NCBI GenBank assembly: GCA_009739215.1
Contig: VSJF01000009.1
Coordinates: forward strand, 124,001-188,000
Source: Floccularia luteovirens
Taxonomy: Eukaryota > Basidiomycota > Agaricomycetes > Agaricales > Squamanitaceae
Direction of reading: 5' to 3'
DNA: 64,000 nucleotides
The translations under genes and the position numbers were made by a program. Below are positions 46,320-58,382 of the stretch, one piece after another. The notes below the pieces were generated by a model, which saw only the letters and a program-made list of their open reading frames with translations, was not told the origin of the DNA and searched no databases. The number at the start of each line of letters is the position of its first letter. Within the stretch, counting starts at the first letter, position 1.

Positions 46320-46750
46320 TATACCACCAAGCTGATTGTTGAGTTGGTATGCAATAACCTTGTAATAATCTGAACACATACTGACAGCTGTGTTAGTTAG
46401 TTTAATAGCAGACAGACATTGTTTCCCGATACATTCAATACCAGACTCCTTCCTTCCACATGACGAAAAACGGGTGCAGTAGCCAAAGACTGAGCGATGG
46501 AGAACACTGTATGTTGACGGTCACTCCTCCTTATCGGAGTGGCGCAACGGAAATGGAAATGTATTCCGCTGCTTGGAATTTCTGCCAGACCGTAACTTAG
46601 TTTAGACAACTCATATTCATATTCCCACGCTTAGAACGTTTTCATATCGGGGCCAAATCGAAAATCGTCCGGTGCGTCCGATTCGGAATAGTGGATGATA
46701 TAGACGTCCCATTTGGCTAAGCCACATCACTGTCATGCTCATCAGACATC
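46320..46750 (-). pseudogene. EMC1 5'-end relic
   Basis: Minus-strand pieces SLATAPVFRHVEGRSLVLNV and SGNNVCLL align with EMC1 exon 1 (SLATAPIFHHVEGRSLILSV). The signal-peptide region is rearranged. Confidence 0.75.
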
Positions 46751-47054
46751 TCAATTTTAATCTAAGAAGATCCTGTAATGAATCATAAAAACAATTCGTC
46801 ATCAAACATTGATGTCTTTGACAACAGAACAACTCATTGCACTTTGCCAATGGCCTTCTTTTACCGCTTATATACCCTGCAGGTGAGTCCCGATATGTAT
46901 TTGTAGAAACACTGCCCAGATCTGGGCCGTACTACCATCTTAATTGAACATGAGACTCTAGATAGTAACGGAAGCTCTGCAGGGAGGAACCTTATCATCG
47001 TATTTGTTCATCAGTGGTTACCATCTTGATATCTAACAATACTCTGGTCTTTCC

Positions 47055-47330
47055 CTAAATATGATTCATTCCAAACGTAAGTGGATCCTTGCAAAGCTCC
47101 AAAGTATGTAGAGTGCGAGCTAAAACGATTCGTAGTGTACACAAATTCCATTCTAGCTGTGTAAGATCCCATGGTGTCGCACCTTATCCCGGCGCTAATG
47201 AAAACCATCAGACTGAATTCAAGGATATATGTCCGAAAGCTAGGAATGCAGTCGTTTGAGCTTGGTACACTAGGCCAGGTTCATAGTATCTGAATAGCAG
47301 ATGTGGCGAGGCAGTAACATCCACCCGTAG
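47055..47330 (+). pseudogene. D7: C-terminal DUF6534 fragment joined to a D-gene promoter
   Basis: The upstream promoter-like sequence (TCTTTCCCTAA near 47,050) jumps directly into MIHSKRKWILAKLQ and then LNSRIYVRKLGMQSFELG. All exons from 1 to the seventh helix are deleted. Confidence 0.7.
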
Positions 47331-47439
47331 GTATATAACGCACCAGTTGACCCGAAACTGATTATAACCGTGATTCTTTTAGTTCCAGCCATCTTAGTTT
47401 CATCCCGAAACCACCGGTCTTCCTTCTCACTTTGACCAA

Positions 47440-48180
47440 CTGCCGCAACGGTGGTATCCAAACACAGGTTGCTTTGTAGGGTTTAGGATTAGGATTATAA
47501 ATTGATTTTTAGTTCAATCCTGCAGCACTCGCAAACTGACTTGATAATCTCTGTATGTATTATAACATATGCGCTAGAAGATGAAATTGAAGAATTGTAA
47601 CCTATTTAAATTTCAAAGCGTATCCAATTGGACATAGTTTCTTACGTAGAGCCTTTTATTCCCAACATAGAAGTACGGGAGGGATGATGAAGAGTCGACA
47701 AATGGTGGCTAATCTCCTACTGTAACACAATACAGTATTGTATGCAGTAGTCTTACACAACGTATGGCTGTGGAGACAGAAATGCAATGGTAAAGGTGGC
47801 TCCGTGGTATGCATGTTGCAAGTTGGCCGCCACCTGCACGTAATGCAATACGCACTCACCCCTACCAGTACGGTTTTCATCTCAGAAGAGGATTCTGAAG
47901 ATGTCAGGTGGGACCAGAAATTTTAATGTAAAGGACATCCTGAGGAACCAGAAGTTGTTGGCACAGAAAAACAATCTGCGCTGGATATTGCCGGAAAAGA
48001 TTCAGAACACGTGTTATAGGAAAAATCTCATAGAAGCCAGTGCGTGCACCAGAAGACATTGTGGCTCTTCGAGGAATCCAGATGGGAATTCTGTGCCGTA
48101 AAAGCGAAGATTTGATTAAATATAAGTCTGAGAATCAGCCAAGTAAAAAGAGAGTTTGCATTCAAGTGGTAATGTGCATC
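47440..48180 (+). repeat. 3' block of the duplication unit (copy 3)
   Basis: Matches copies 1 and 2: a TTGCTTTGTAGGGTTTAGGAT line, SEEDSEDVRWD-coding segment and a GGAACCAGAAGTTGTTGGCA line. Confidence 0.5.
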
Positions 48181-48224
48181 TCATATCTGTACTTTTTTAT
48201 TCGTCCATTTCACTATATGGCACC

Positions 48225-48460
48225 AAGCTGATCATAAGTTAGTATACAACAGTGCGATATTCTCAACATGACATACCGACTGTTCTGTTAGTTGGTTCAA
48301 TAGCAGACGGAAGATACATTCAATATCCTCCAACCAACTAGGTACAGAGCCACTCTACAATCCCACCATCTGATTGATACGATACTCAACTGATTCTGAT
48401 AAGAATGATGTGAGCAGTCAGCAAGCCATTTGACGATCACGGATCCACCTTGTGAGAACA
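48225..48460 (-). pseudogene. EMC1 5'-end relic
   Basis: Short, strongly diverged: the intron-1 motif CTGTTCTGTTAGTTGGTTCAA and fragments of exon 1 are recognisable by comparison with 46.4 and 54.2 kb. Confidence 0.5.
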
Positions 48461-48689
48461 GAGGAAAGGCTCTGGTACCACGCTTCAAATCTATATCATT
48501 ACTACGCATCAGAATTTCACTTCCAATCAGAGAACCACCAATAACTCACAATCACAGGCCCCCAAACTACGCATTCGCAAACGGCCGTTTCTATTGCCTA
48601 CCTGACCGTTGTACCTTTCCGCGTAGCACCCGATATCGTATGCGAAACTTCTAGGAACTGATTCACGCATTCTTTTGCTGTGATACGAG

Positions 48690-48990
48690 TACCCATACCC
48701 CAAAAGCCCTTCAAGCAGTCCATGAATTATTTGATTAACTAATCAGACCCACAACATTTATGGCGTCAATGTCGGTCTTTCCTTCTCTTGATCCATCCCA
48801 TTTTCACTCTACTTGTCTGGAAATGAGAATTAAGTTTATTGACTGCGAAACTCTTAAGTTATTCGGACTGCCGATCCAACCAACATAACGCTAATTTCAT
48901 TTATATTATCATCGTAATAGACCACGGCTAAAATGCTTTGTAAGTGACATTTTATTATATAAACCTCAACCAATGATAATTTCTGAGTGG
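48690..48990 (+). pseudogene. D8: 5' DUF6534 fragment (exons 1-2)
   Basis: Contains a degraded exon 1 (GCCCTTCAAGCAGTCCATGA, start codon lost) and exon 2 (LFGLPIQPT-like) to the TTTTGTAAGTG donor. It then breaks into EMC1 exons in the opposite orientation. Confidence 0.65.
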
Positions 48991-48994
48991 TAAA

Positions 48995-50030
48995 ATTATG
49001 TCAGGTTTTCAGTCGAAAACATTGGAGGTGTTGCCTTACAGAATCTTCAAATTCCCAATCAGACTGCACCCCACTGTCTCCTTCGACTAGCTTAATCATC
49101 CTCCCCCCGCCACCGGTCTTGATACCAACCAATCGTCCATAAGCTCCAAGACAGACGTCCAGTAATTGCGCATAGACAGCGTTGCTTTGATAGGTCTCGA
49201 CTTTAAATCATGTCTCAAGAGAATTGACTTGATTGTACTTCCCTCTAACCAAACGACCAGACGACTAGTGATATTTTGTTGAAAAAGAGTGGTTATCTCA
49301 TTGGGTGGGACCTTCGAATTAGAGGGTATGTAGGAGAATGCAATCACACCCTCAGTCGTCGCAGAAAAGGAGGTTACGTGAATTGTGAATGAGCTGATAG
49401 ATTTAGCCATGCTAATGGCATAGAGCGTGCTCTAGGGAGAAGATGAGTTTTGGAATAGATGTCAAGAGAACTGGAATCAGGTGTAAATGAATTAGAGATA
49501 GACTAAATGACACTGGAACTAACCTTTAGTTCGGGAGAATTCCACAACGTCTTAACCTCACCTATTTCACCATTGATATATTTAATTGCGCGGCCTTATG
49601 TCGGGTGTGTTAAAGGAAAATGTAATGGCTTTTCCAACCTGGAAAGGTTCCCTTCTTTCAGCTCACAGTATCCTTGCAATGCACAGAACACTTACTGACA
49701 GCTCCACTACTTGGTTCAGTAGTAGATAAAACATTGTTTCCCGACACACTCAAGTATCAGACTCCTTTCTTCCACACGATGAAAAACGGGTGCAGATTGA
49801 GCGAGAACAGGGTTCTTTTGCCAATCCACAACTCCAACGTCTGATTCGAGTAACGGGCAAAAGAAAGGTGGGAAACATGTTAGCAAAGTGTGTAGAGAAG
49901 CCGTATGTGGATGGTCACTCCGAATTATCAGAATGTACAGAGAAATGAATTTCCTACACATGTGAGGTGTTTATTTCGGTGCCAACACACAATTGCTTCA
50001 GGCTCATAATTCCCACGATTCAAAATGGCT
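48995..50030 (-). pseudogene. Longest EMC1 relic (several 5' exons)
   Basis: Aligns with about 18.58-19.85 kb. On the minus strand: MAKSISSFTIHVTSFSATTE, LVVWLEGSTIKSILLRHDLK (exon at 49,096-49,410), a shortened propeller exon near 49,520-49,660 and exon 1 with RVEERSLILECVGKQCF and a start-region remnant near 49,900. Compared with EMC1 it lacks parts of the propeller exons and has frame breaks. Confidence 0.85.
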
Positions 50031-50520
50031 TGCTTGTATGAAAGCGCTGACTCTATGCATGGTAGACGTGCTGGTGTGGTGCATTGTACACTTAGGAGCG
50101 TTGACGAAGTCCGTCCATATTCATGCCCACTCATATTCCGTTTACATCTCATATCTCTAGCGCTGTTTGTATGATATTGGTACGAAGATTTCCCGGTTTC
50201 TTAGGACCATATCTTTATGAGAATTTTTTCAGATGGCAGTCTTGCCAGACAAACTTGTTTGAATAGATGCTGTTATGATTCATTCCTAAGCGTAAGTTGA
50301 CTTTTGCAAAACTTCCGAATATGCAAAATACAAGCTGAAACCATTTCTAGTGTACACAAATTCCATTATGGCTGTATAAGGCCCTATATCAAAGCACCTC
50401 AGCTCGCCACTAATGAAAACCATCAGACTGAATTCAAGAATACATGTGCGAAAGCTAGGAATGTGGTTGTTTGAACTTGATACATAGGTGAGGCAATAAC
50501 TTCGTGATTTTGATTGATGA
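50030..50520 (+). pseudogene. D9: C-terminal DUF6534 fragment
   Basis: Starts within the DSMVNVLVWYT exon (frame-broken) and continues through the seventh-helix exon, the IHS(K/X)R segment and LNSRIHVRKLGMW to about 50,490. Confidence 0.65.
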
Positions 50521-51002
50521 TGGATGACCATATCTTATAATATATTTTCCACGCACGCAATTGCTGATAGCATGATTCACATTGAATAAATCATGCACAT
50601 AGCTTGTGCAGATCATCAATCATACATATATGATTCTGGCATCACTACTCGTCCTAGCAACATAACCATGTTTTTACTGCTTGACTAACCTGTGGAATCA
50701 CAAAAGTCTGCTGAAACCCGAGCATGGCCAATAGAGGCCAGATTCAGGCCGAGCTTCTAGTATTACCGAAGGGTATTGCGTGCAATGCTGTAGAACAGCT
50801 CATTAGTTATGGGTCAATAGCTACAACCTGTGCTGCTTCTGAGATTCCGAATACAGTGGGAGAAATCTTTCGTTGTATCATTTGTTCATCAACGCCCACC
50901 TATCATTATGATATGTAACAACATTTGACCATTTCTAACGCGCTAGACACTATGCAAAAATCACCCACCTTCTAGGATCCCACCTAAACATCTATATACA
51001 AT
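50521..51002. other. Upstream region of D10
   Basis: Contains D-type upstream sequence (a CTGCTTGACTAACCTGTGGA line, CATCAACGCCCACCTATCATT) but without a recognisable EMC1 exon and with a weak TATA candidate (CTATATACAATATGG). Confidence 0.4.
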
Positions 51003-52932
51003 ATGGATCAAACCCTTCAGCCAGTTCATGAGTCGTTTCAACAATTCCGGCCTGCTTTGGGTTCCATTTTGGTTGCAACATTTATCTCAACAACATCAGT
51101 TCTGTTTTTCCTCTACTCCGTCTCTTCTAGTCCATGTGGTCCTGTTCACAAATGAAAAGCAAATTCACTAGTTCTGAATCTTCTAGGTTATTCGGGTTGG
51201 CGACTCACCAAACCTACCGCTACTTCCGTTTTTATCATCACCATGATAGAACGTGGCTCAAACTTTTTGTATGTGACATGAAGTTATCATAAAGACTTTA
51301 AAATAACAATAGTAATTCCTCATAGATAACTATTATTTGGTGACTTAAGGGAATTATCCTGTGATAATATCTTGAATGGCTGATTTCGTCCAGGTTGTTT
51401 GATATCGTGCATGTCATTGCATGTATATGCTTAAGGTTAGTTATGTACGATCATATAACTATTTAATGGAATTTTGATGACTCTATATAGCTATTCCTGT
51501 ACAATCCTTAATCATACGAACATCCGAGCTCTTGATATTTTGGGATGGTGACTTTCTCTGATATTTGTATACCATCAATTGACGACTAAATTATATTGAA
51601 AGGCCAATAGCTGTAAGTTTGCCTCCTGTCGATCACATTCTTCTTTACCAATACATTGAAGGCTATGGTCGTCATTATGGTATTATCCCACACTGCTTTC
51701 ATTTATTTTCTTCTTTTCTGACTTTTTGATGTTATAGTCGATGGTGGAGGTAATGACAAATGGGTAAGAATATTTAAACTCTAATTTGTCCATCGTAGTT
51801 CTATTAACAGGACTATCATAGGTTCTATGTATGGAGATTCTATATGTGTATGTGTCTATTCCCTGAAACTTGTATTTCATTCTGAACAAGATATATTAGT
51901 AAGGAAGAAGAAGGATATGCTGCTTATAATAGTTCTGGTGTTATACCATTTTCTTGATACTCGAAATAACTTGCTTACACTAACCACCAAGGTTGTACTA
52001 TTAGCGATCCTCTTTGGTATTTGAGTCATTAGTACGTCTCAGGTATTTACTTCATGCTGAGTACATCTGTCAACAGGAGTAGTATTCAGTAAGTCACCAA
52101 GTTGCATATTACTTTCACTTTTGCTGAACTCACCGTACAGCGCTCTGCATCAAAGGGTATGTTCATACATTTGCTATATCTTGAAACAGCTTATGTACTA
52201 TCTGTAATCGAAGGATTTTGTTGCGCAGATTCAGCAATGTGCACAATATTACAGTAAACCTGGTTCCAGCTCCGAGATTCTTCTCTGACATCCTATATGT
52301 GAATAGTGGCTTCTAATTTTGGAGTTTTCGCTGAACGCTGTTATGGACCTTGTGGGCACTGGATCGCTCGTGTGGTGTTTGCTCAAGAATAGAACGGGTG
52401 TTGACAGGTCTGTTCTACATGCACCACGTACATATAATAAATTTGCCTAACGAATGAATTGTCTATGGTAGGACTGACTCTATGATAGATGTTCTGGTAT
52501 GGTACACCGTACATTCAGGAGCGTCGACGACGTTAGTTCATATGCATCTTCACTTATATCTGGCATTTATCCTTTCTTTCTAGTACCTCCAGCACTGTTT
52601 GTGTGATATTAGTGAAGTTTTTTTTTTCAGGACCATATCCTTTACTCGATTTTACAGATTATAGCAATGCCAGGCAGTCTAGTTTTCTTAGGTTTTGCTG
52701 CTCCAAATGATGTCGAACGGGGGCTGAAATCATTTCTAGTGTACACAAACTCCGTTCTAGCTGTGTAAGCTCCATATTAAAGCACCTTAGCTTGCAATTC
52801 ATGAAACCTGCCAGGCTGAATTCAAGGAAATACGTGCGAAAGCAAGGAATGCAGACATTTGAGCTTGGTACATTGGGACAATCTCTGCGTGGCAGGCGTG
52901 GTGAAACAGTACCAGTGGTGTGGGTGCAATAA
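51003..52932 (+). pseudogene. D10: DUF6534 gene with splice and coding lesions
   Basis: MDQTLQPVHESFQQFRPALG opens exon 1, but the donor is changed from GTCAGT to ATCAGT. Exon 2 (LFGLATHQTYRYFRFY) and the microexon (about 51326-51339, first base G to A) follow. The WLLILEFSLNAVMDLVGTGS exon and the DSMIDVLVWYTVHSGAST exon are readable. The seventh-helix exon has lost bases (VKFFFFQ in place of VRSFPSF), and the MIHSKRKW segment is deleted. The C-terminus LNSRKYVRKQGMQTFELG continues to a TAA at 52930-52932, longer than in other copies. Probably non-functional. Confidence 0.75.
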
Positions 52933-52989
52933 ACAAAAATCGACCCATAACCGATCATAACCATCTTTTCAGTTACAATCATTTGGTTC

Positions 52990-54150
52990 CATCCCAGAAC
53001 AACCAGTATTCTGGCTAGTCGCTACCATAGTGGCCATAGTAAAACGCAGTCACTTTGTAGGGTCTAGGATAAGGCCCAGGAACATAGCATAAAACAACAG
53101 CTCCGTAAATTCTCGTATTTATCAATTTCCATATCATGACATGTACATCAAATGCTCAAAAATGAAATTGGCAGGTTGCAGCCCAGTCAAATTTCAAAGC
53201 AGGCAGAGAATGTCTTTCTCGCGCCGATCATACAGTGCTAGTAGTTCCTGCGTTCATCGCCAAACACTAACGGGGGATAAATTGCTCTGCTGTACCCCCT
53301 GATTCAAGCCAACGTGAGTATGATCCATCCAGAGCTGAAAAAACGTTATATGGTATATGCCTCGGTCATCAAGGCCAGATAACCTTAAATCATTCGAACC
53401 TTTCAGTACGAGTTTCTCTGCTTCTCGGTTTGGTCCTTGTGATCCGCTCGTGCGGGGGTATTACAGCTGCAGCCTATCATCGTATATTCTTCTTACTCCT
53501 TTTGAACTCTCACCCATTCTTTTGCATTGATTTTAGCGTATGCGCCACACTTTTCAGCAGTATATTTCTCTTTCTCTCCACAATGCGTTACTTTTCCTAC
53601 TCAGAGCATCATTTATGCAAATCTGCTCATTGTTCTTCCTCAGCTTCATAGACATATTATAAGTACCGATGTCAAAAACTTTCTCCCCGACACTGACCAG
53701 AGCAATGGACCGTCCAGCAACAATGTCCCTAGCCAGTTTCCAGCTTTTACCATTGCAGAAATTACCCCCCCCCCCCCACCTCCGAACTGCCGCTCCATCC
53801 ACATAAACATCAAAGGCATCCTACGAACCCGCCGCGTTATGGCGCTTCACAGTATCCCCGAAGCACCCATTCATACCAGTGCGCATTTCATCCCCGATGA
53901 GGATCCAGTAGGTGTCAGCCAGTATGGAGGCAGAGGACATAAACGTTAAAGGAAACTAGAAAATGTCAGTATAGAAAAACAATCTGCGTTGAATGATGTA
54001 AGAAAAGATTGAGATCGCTGGTCACAGGAAGCTTCTCAAGGTCTAGGTGGGAGTTCCGTCTCATAAAAGCGAAGAATTTGACCAAGTAAAAAGAGAAATT
54101 TAAATTGGAGCGGTAATGCGCACCTCCTATCAGTAGTGTCTCAATCGTCC
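52990..54150 (+). repeat. 3' block (copy 4) with the secondary repeat 53,440-53,950
   Basis: Includes the second copy of the block at 25,780-26,270 (GAGCATCATTTATGCAAATCTG) and a 13-base C run at 53765-53777. The 140-residue open frame at 53527-53949 ends in FIPDEDPVGVSQYGG, matching the DEDPEDV-type remnants elsewhere, and is not supported as a gene. Confidence 0.5.
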
Positions 54151-54159
54151 GTCTCATTA

Positions 54160-54420
54160 TATGCCATCAAGCTGATTGTTAAGTGAGTATGCAATAACCC
54201 TGTAATAATATGAACATATACTGACAGTTCTGTTAGTTAGTTCAAGACATTGTTTCCCAATACATTCAGTATCCTTCAATCAACTCGGTGCAGTGCCAGT
54301 CCATAATCCCACCATCCGATTGATATGATATGATACTCATTCTGACAAGAAAGATGTGAACAGTCAGCAGGGCATGTTGACGTGTGAGAACAACGAAAAG
54401 GTTCTGATACCACGCTTCAA
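54160..54420 (-). pseudogene. EMC1 5'-end relic
   Basis: Shares the CTGACAGTTCTGTTAGTTAG line and the TATTCTGACAAGAAAGATG...GCATGTTGACG exon-1 line with the other relics. Coding frame lost. Confidence 0.6.
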
Positions 54421-54754
54421 ATCTATGTCACCACCATGCATCACAGTTTCACTTCGAATCAAAGAAGAACCACAAATAACTCACAATCACAGGCAGTTCA
54501 GACTACGCATATGCGTTATCACAATCACGCAATTACCATATTTGTATATGGTTTAAAATACGTGACAAGGGCCCACGTAAGTGATATCAAAAGTGATCAA
54601 ATAATGCTATGGAATGGCCACTCTATCAGTAACAACGCAAGCTCAAGAGGAACCTAATCATTGTTGGATTTGTTCATCAGCACTCAGTCTTCACACGCCG
54701 TCTTGACAACGAATCATATTGAGTCTTCTCCCGAAGATCCACACTTTGAGAACC

Positions 54755-54762
54755 TATTTAAA
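54755..54762 (+). promoter_or_regulatory. TATA box of D11
   Basis: TATTTAAA, 47 bp before the D11 ATG at 54802. Confidence 0.65.
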
Positions 54763-54801
54763 TGTCTTTTCATCGTGACACAACATCCCATACACAAAAT
54801 T

Positions 54802-56740
54802 ATGGACAAAGCCCTTCAACCTGTTCAAGCGTTATTTCAAGCAACATTCAAAGACGCACTAGGTTCAGTTTTGATTGCGACATTCATTTCGTCAATGTCG
54901 GTTCTTTTTTCCACTAGTCCACCCCACATCTTCCCTTCCTGTTCGGAAATGAGGGACCAATTTATTGATTTTAAGCACTTAGGTTATTCGGATTGACAGC
55001 CCACCAAACTTACCGCTACTTCCGTTTTTATCAACACCGTGATAGAACCTGGCTGAAATGTTTTGTATGTGGTATTTTATCAAACAACCTTCGGACCAAC
55101 TATAATTTTTTTGCAGGTAACTGTTCTTTGGTGACCTAAGGATATTATTCTATGTTTTCTGTGATTGCTGATCTCGTCCAGGGTGCTCGATATTATGCAT
55201 GCCATTGGATCTATACATGCAAGGTAAGTTACACACAATTATATACCTATTCAGAATTTTTATGACTCATACAGCTATTCGTACGCAATTCTCTGCCACA
55301 CGAATCTTCTAGGTATTGATATTATGGGATGGTGATTTTCCTCCGATATTTCTATTTCTTTATCATCAACTGATGACGAGATCATATCCTAAAGGTCACC
55401 GGGTGTGAGTCTTCCCACTGTTGTCAATTAGATTCTTTTTCACTCATGTACTGAAGCTTACAAACATCATAACGGTATCTCGCACTCTTTTCATAGCTTT
55501 TCTTCTCATTTTTGACTTTTGATGTTATAGTCAGTGGTGGAGGTAGCGACAAACGGGTACGGACTGCAATGTACTTTGTTCATTGTAGCACTGTTGACAT
55601 GACTATTGCAGATTTTATATATGGAGACTCTACACGTGTACGTGTCTATTCTCTGAAGCTCATAGTTCGTATTGAACGAGATACATTAGTAAGGAAGAAG
55701 AATATGCCGCTTATAATCTTTCTGGTGATATCATTTCCTTGATACTCGATATAATATACTTATATTGACCACCTAGGTTATACTATCAGTGATCCAATTT
55801 GGTATTTCAGCTGTTAAGGTATTATTTGATTCATACTGAGTACATTTGTGAACAGGAATGATGTTCTGTAAGTCACCGAGTTGCAAACTACTGTCCTCCT
55901 CCACTGAAATGACGTACAGCGGTCACCCTTAAGGCGTATGTCCTTTTGTTTACTATATTCTGAACCAGCTTATAATATTCTTTGTCTTGACAGCATTACT
56001 ATGACCAGATTCAGCAATTTGCACGAAATTACGGTAAACTAAATGCACTCTCCGAGCTTCCTCTCTAATGATACATATGGAAATAGTGGTTTTTAATTCT
56101 AGCATTTGCAATGACTGCTGTTTTTGATATCGTGGTTACTGGATCGCTGGTTTGGTGTTTGCGCAAGAGTAGAACAGGTGTTGAAAGGTCCGTTTTACAT
56201 GCACGCATATATGGACCCATCTCACAAACAAATTATCTATGGTAGGACTGACTCCGTGGTGAATACATTGGTGTGGTATACTGTACAAACAGGAGCATTG
56301 ACAAGGTCAGTTCATATGCATAATCACTTATATATTTGGCTTTTTATTCTTTCTTTCCAGTACCTCTGGCGTTATTTGTATGGTATTAGTGCGAAGCTTT
56401 TCCCTGTTTCTCCGGACCATATCCTCACGTGACTTTTACAGGCTGCAACCACGTCAAGAAATCTCATTTACATGGGTGCCGTAATAATTCATCCCAAGCG
56501 TAAGTAGATATCCTCAATGCTTCAAGATCTGCAGGGTGTAAGTTGAAACAACTTGCAGTATACACAAACTCCATTTTAGCTGTGTAAGGTCCCATATCAT
56601 CACACCTTAGCACGTAACTGATGAAAATCTTTAGTCTGAATTCAAGGGAATACGTGAGAAAGAAAGGAATGAAGTCGTTTGAGCTTGATACACTGAACCA
56701 GGTCCACGAGATCTGCATTGCAGATGTGATGAAGCGGTAA
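54802..56740 (+). CDS. D11: DUF6534-type seven-helix membrane protein, best-preserved array copy
   Basis: Predicted seven-helix membrane protein, role unknown. Exon 1 (MDKALQPVQALFQATFKDAL...) ends at a GTCGGT donor. Exon 2 is LFGLTAHQTYRYFRFYQ, microexon 55117-55130 (VTVLW), then VLDIMHAIGSIHA. After exons I could not frame with certainty: FYIWRLYTYTLVRKKNMPLI, VILSVIQFG, RFSNLHEIT, WFLILAFAMTAVFDIVVTGS, SLVWCLRKSRTG, DSVVNTLVWYTVQTGALT, CMVLVRSFSLF, NLIYMGAVIIHPKR, YTNSILAV and LNSREYVRKKGMKSFEL. The tail NQVHEICIADVMKR ends at TAA 56738-56740. No stop or lost splice site was found in the exons I placed. Exon phases between helices 2 and 3 remain uncertain, so a lesion there cannot be excluded. 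Confidence 0.65.
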
Positions 56741-56839
56741 CTTTGTAACATTCATGTAAGTGCATAACACACACCAGTTGACCCATAACTGACCATAATT
56801 AGATTCCTCCAGTTCAATCCATTCAATTCATCCTTAAGC

Positions 56840-57500
56840 TAGCAGTATCCTTTCGCTTATCGTGCAAGCACTGTAAAAAATCGAATCGCAGGGTTTGGGA
56901 CTAATACTATTGATTGATTTCTAGTCCGACCCTGTAGCACTTGTCAACTAACTTGATATTCTCAGTATGTATTATAACATAAGTTAAATGATGAAATTGG
57001 AGAATTGTAACTCATTCAGATTTCAAAGCACACACTCTTTAAAGACACCCTAATTTTTGCGTCACTAGTACCATTTTGTTGCTGGGCTTTTCTTGGCCTG
57101 CACCTTTCATTTCACAACCGCAGCTGCACTATTCTACTTTGTTACTGTCTCATCTACCACCTGCTTTGCGTCAGGTGAGTGATCCAAGCACCACAACGTA
57201 GACAGATTGCGCGACTCACTCGGATTCAATCGCCATTTCCTACATGAAGCCTTTCCTTCTCTCTACGTACAAGTACAGGAGGACTGGATGGATCGTGTGC
57301 AGCACTTTCCTACTGCAGGTTTGTATATAATGCCATATGGTGCTTCGAAGTATTTTGGAAGCACTCACCCCTACCAGTAGTGCGATCGATTTAATCCCTG
57401 ATGGGGATTCAGATGATGTCAGTGCTATTCAAGTTGAATCAGAGGACGTTAATGTTGAAGGATATCCCGGAGAACTAGAAAATGTCAGTATAAAATAACA
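56840..57500 (+). repeat. 3' block of the duplication unit (copy 5)
   Basis: Carries the GCAGGGTTTGGGACTAATA line, the TCCTCTCTACGTACAAGTACAGGA-like line and an IPDGDSDDVSAIQVESEDVN-coding remnant. Confidence 0.5.
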
Positions 57501-57509
57501 ATCCATGCT

Positions 57510-57960
57510 GGGTAGCAGACAAAATACTGTTTCCCGATACATTCAATGTCAGAATTCTTCCTTCCGCATGATGGGAGACAAGTGCAGTGGCCAAAGACTG
57601 AGTGTATGGTACACCAACTAGGTGCTTATTCCAATCCACAATCCCAACATCGGATTCAAGTAACGCCCAACTTATTCTGACAAGATGGCCGGGAAACAGT
57701 TAGTAAAGCATGTAGAGAACACTGTATGTTGACGGTCACTCCTCCTTATCAGATAGAGGAATGGAAATGGAAATGTATTCCGGACTGAGGTCACATTCAT
57801 ATTCCCATACTTGAACACGTCTTGTTTATTCCAGTTCATATCAAATCTTTTGACCTCCCCCCGCGGGACCAAGAATCATCCAGTGCACTCGATACGGAAT
57901 AGTGGTCGATAATAGATTCATTTAAAAAAAACTCTATGTCACTGCCATGCTCATCAGACA
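57510..57960 (-). pseudogene. EMC1 5'-end relic
   Basis: Exon-1 region with the TAGCAGACAAAATACTGTTTC line, GGTACACCAACTAGGTGCTT (the VGVP segment), and the CACTGTATGTTGACGGTCAC start region. Upstream leader follows to about 57,960. Confidence 0.7.
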
Positions 57961-58335
57961 TTTCAATTACAACCAAAGAAAACTCATCAACACAGCTCAT
58001 ACCGATCATCAGATATAGATATTTCCTTGGCACCCAAACCATTCATCCTAAGTACTTTGCGAATGGGCCTTTTATACTACTTGTATAACCTGTAAATGAG
58101 TCCTGATATGTGTATGCTGAAACATTGTCCAGATTTAGGCTGAACCTCCTGTCTTAACGCCCCTGGCTGATGAGTGGTTGGGTAATATGTTCAAATAGCG
58201 ATACTATGAAACAGCCCCCTTGTGGTCTCCAAATAATAGCATAGGCTGAGGAACCTTATCATTTTATCTGTTCATCAGTGCTTGATATCTAACAATGATT
58301 GGGTCTTTTCCCTGGTTATCCACCCCCCAGGAGCC

Positions 58336-58343
58336 CATTTAAA
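58336..58343 (+). promoter_or_regulatory. TATA box of D12
   Basis: CATTTAAA, 47 bp before the D12 ATG at 58383, same spacing as sister genes. Confidence 0.5.
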
Positions 58344-58382
58344 CATCCCCATGTGGCGGCACAAGAACTCATACACAAAAAT

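Noticed and set aside
53527..53949. 140-residue open frame with a poly-proline stretch
   Set aside because: The prolines come from a 13-base C run, and the paired block at 25.8-26.3 kb does not keep the frame.
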